A stretch of 64,000 bases of DNA from Prolixibacteraceae bacterium (GTDB lineage: Bacteria > Bacteroidota > Bacteroidia > Bacteroidales > Prolixibacteraceae), in NCBI GenBank assembly GCA_003506435.1, contig DOAQ01000025.1, positions 107,357 to 171,356 on the forward strand. Reading direction: 5' to 3'. Under the pieces are notes generated by a model. That model did not search any database and was not told the origin of the DNA. It was given only the letters and a program-made list of their open reading frames with translations. Of this stretch, positions 62,796-64,000 are shown piece after piece. The translations under genes and the position numbers were made by a program. How positions within the stretch are numbered: position 1 is the first letter of the stretch; every line of letters starts with the position of its first letter.

Positions 62796-62827
62796 CAAAT
62801 ATAAATGTTTCTTTATTAGGAAACAAA
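62796..62827 (-). promoter_or_regulatory. Promoter of the higBA-like pair
   Basis: On the minus strand TTTG (-33) and TATATTTG (-7) are separated by 20 bases, matching the Bacteroidota consensus well. It lies inside the cassette, so the pair carries its own promoter. Confidence 0.7.
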
Positions 62828-62857
62828 TGTCGTGTTTGTGCAGCAATTAAACTTGGC

Positions 62858-63000
62858 GTTAACGCTCGAAACTATATGCAGTTCCCTAGATTGCGGGTTG
62901 CTATCCTGTCGAACCCCGATGCTCCCGAGGCCTCGGGATTGCGTGCTGCGGACTTTGTTGTCCGCACCGAAACCCCAATTGACATATAGTTTTTGTTAGC
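62858..63000. repeat. attC-like palindrome between cassettes 2 and 3 of the right end
   Basis: A 143-bp element from the GTTAAC core to the GTTAGC core. Arms pair through ACTATATG near each end (62871 and 62982-62989, inverted). Its right 92 bases repeat 61999-62092. Size and palindromy resemble attC/VCR sites, the core boxes only loosely. Confidence 0.6.
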
Positions 63001-63697
63001 AACAGGCATTTTATCCAATTTGTTTCTTGCAGATTATGTACCAAAATCTTTGTATGGGTTTATCTTCCAAGTCAATTTTTGGTTCATTAATTACTTCGGC
63101 ATCTGTCAAACCATAATTGCCAAAATCTGATTTAATTGAGTCTGAGTCATAAAAGAATAAAGTAACGCCCGGCCAAGTTTCAAATGTGTCTTTGCTTATT
63201 TCTTTTCCTTGTCCATATCTAAAATCCATTTTTGAAATGGATACAAAAACCATGTATCCATTAGGTTTAAGCTGATTATAACAATCTTCAATTAGTTTTG
63301 CTCGTTCTTGTGCGCTTAATAAATGGATTAAAGCATAACTGAAAATACCATCATATAATTCTTGGTCAAATGGCATTGAACCAACAGAACCGTGATATAC
63401 TTTTATACTATCTCCAAAGTGTTTTTGTGCTATATCAATTGCCGTTTCAGAAATCTCGATACCAGTTACCTTGAATCCATTGTCAGTAAAAATCTTGGCA
63501 TTTCTACCGTAACCAAATCCAGGAATTAGGATTTTATTTATTTCGTATTTTTTAAATAATTCTAACGTTTCAATGGCAGAGTAGGCTGGTTCCCATCCCC
63601 ACATTTCTTGTTTATCTCTAAAACTTGTCTCCCAAAATTCTGTCATATTATTTCTCGTTAAATTAATGTGTGTCTCACTCCTATGCTTGTTGCTAAC
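62995..63697 (-). mobile_element. Methyltransferase cassette (integron-like)
   Basis: Enclosed by inverted repeats GTTAGCAACAGGCAT at 62995-63009 and, read on the minus strand from 63697, GTTAGCAACAAGCAT (14 of 15 identical). The similarity stops outward exactly at the GTTAGC core, which is where integron integrases would cut. The stop codon is 2 bases inside the left copy. Confidence 0.65.
63011..63646 (-). CDS. Class I SAM-dependent methyltransferase
   Basis: A 211-residue soluble methyltransferase. Motif I is ILIPGFGYGRNAKIF (a variant of the glycine loop), followed by VTGIEISETAIDIAQ and DGIFSYALIHLL. The N-terminus MTEFWETSFRDKQEMWGWEP resembles thiopurine/tellurite-resistance-like or small-molecule methyltransferases. 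The substrate is unknown. It is the single gene of its cassette. Confidence 0.85.
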   Translation of the reverse strand: MTEFWETSFRDKQEMWGWEPAYSAIETLELFKKYEINKILIPGFGYGRNAKIFTDNGFKVTGIEISETAIDIAQKHFGDSIKVYHGSVGSMPFDQELYDGIFSYALIHLLSAQERAKLIEDCYNQLKPNGYMVFVSISKMDFRYGQGKEISKDTFETWPGVTLFFYDSDSIKSDFGNYGLTDAEVINEPKIDLEDKPIQRFWYIICKKQIG

Positions 63698-63823
63698 GGT
63701 TGGCGGGTATGGTTAGTTGCCGATTTCTAAGCACTTTCCTATCAGGTTACAACAACTTTTGATACGAGCTGTGCCGCTCGAATACGCACTGCACCGGCAA
63801 TTAACTATACCGCGTGTTGCAAC
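63690..63823. repeat. attC-like palindrome, second copy of the 1597 element
   Basis: A 134-bp element starting TTGCTAAC and ending GTGTTGCAAC, aligned along its length with 1597-1729 (shared blocks TATCAG, TTACA, ACTTTT, TACGAGC, ACTATACC, GTGTTG). Arms pair through GGTATGGTTAGTTGCCG and GGTATAGTTAATTGCCG. Same orientation in both places. Confidence 0.65.
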
Positions 63824-64000
63824 TGGTATTCATTCATTCATTTCTGTCTGTTTGTCATTTATTTAGCTTTGCTTGTCAAATCATTATCAATATGTACCAA
63901 CCTATCCACGAAGCACAAATTTATTTTGTTTTTTTGAGCGTGGGCAATCCTAAAACCGTCCTGAAAGGCGGTTACTCGGGCTGGAGAGGCGGAAGCTCTT
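63824..64000. other. Edge region, possible further cassette
   Basis: Sequence beyond the last palindrome. Two frames are open at the right edge: a plus frame starting MYQPIHEAQIYFVFLSVG at about 63893, and a minus frame ending QKNKINLCFVDRL. Neither shows a known family, so no gene is called. If the cassette pattern continues, the next cargo gene would lie on the minus strand from here to the right. Confidence 0.3.

Larger units (their letters stand above)
62087..62863 (-). mobile_element. Toxin-antitoxin cassette 2 (integron-like)
   Basis: The pair is enclosed by inverted repeats GTTAACGCCAGGTTT at 62087-62101 and, read on the minus strand from 62863, GTTAACGCCAAGTTT (14 of 15 identical), and outside these by near-identical direct repeats of about 92 bp. 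Two toxin-antitoxin genes and their promoter are inside. Confidence 0.65.

Noticed and set aside
1..64000. CRISPR array, insertion sequence, integron integrase
   Set aside because: No regularly spaced short repeats, no transposase and no tyrosine-recombinase motifs were seen in any frame. The 213-bp repeats at 51.3-52.8 kb are coding protein modules, not CRISPR.

Overview
The window is chromosomal DNA from a member of the Bacteroidota, most likely a marine or sediment-type Marinilabiliales/Bacteroidales relative. Evidence for this: AT-leaning sequence with promoters of the TTTG / TAnnTTTG type and few Shine-Dalgarno sites, GIN-domain (DUF2807), DUF6048-like and C_GCAxxG_C_C proteins, two-gene HMA-AraC/CopA copper loci, lipoproteins and outer-membrane barrels, and an atpD-atpC pair separated from the other ATP synthase genes. 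Species cannot be decided from the sequence alone. I see no rRNA, complete tRNA, CRISPR array, transposase or integrase.

Layout. 0-2.6 kb: 3' end of lepA followed by two minus-strand accessory cassettes (ParE-type toxin/antitoxin, FRG-domain protein). 2.6-3.5 kb: repeat-rich spacer. 3.5-12.1 kb: sppA, folK, a GIN-domain protein, a membrane-tethered receiver, a C-terminal processing protease, a POT/MFS transporter with an outer-membrane barrel. 12.1-15.3 kb: copper homeostasis (HMA-AraC regulator, CopA, CopZ). 15.3-20.1 kb: a ribose-salvage operon (sugar permease, ribokinase, secreted ADP-ribosylglycohydrolase) divergent from a LacI regulator, with two palindromic operators between. 20.1-25.3 kb: aminotransferase, LytS/LytTR two-component pair, double LAB_N protein, nucleotide-sugar epimerase. 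25.3-27 kb: XRE regulator and a cluster of three tiny unknown genes. 27-34.9 kb: envelope proteins, HAD phosphatase, nuclease-like lipoprotein, uvrB, serine hydrolase. 35-36.5 kb: XRE regulator and two tandem tiny secreted peptides. 36.5-45 kb: Gfo/Idh oxidoreductase, GT9, atpDC, prenyl synthase, serS, rplU-rpmA. 43.6-48.3 kb: two more minus-strand cassettes (membrane protein; PstI-like restriction-modification) on either side of rplU-rpmA. 48.4-61.8 kb: envelope proteins including a 981-residue lipoprotein with nine repeat modules capped by an ice-binding (DUF3494) domain and its OmpA-family partner, then DUF362, prmC and ribD. 61.9-64 kb: two further cassettes (HigBA-type toxin/antitoxin, SAM methyltransferase).

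The most interesting feature is the accessory layer. Six gene or gene-pair cassettes, all transcribed from the minus strand, each carry their own imperfect inverted repeat at the two ends with a GTTxGC-type core (clearest in four, weaker with one-base gaps in two), and where cassettes abut they are separated by imperfectly palindromic elements of about 95-145 bp. This is the architecture of integron gene cassettes with attC sites (stop codon, then RYYYAAC-like core, then a long palindrome, then GTTRRRY-like core), but the sites are divergent, there is no integrase in the window, and the cassettes sit at four separate places between housekeeping genes. The cargo (two toxin-antitoxin pairs, restriction-modification, FRG protein, methyltransferase, membrane protein) looks defensive or stabilising.
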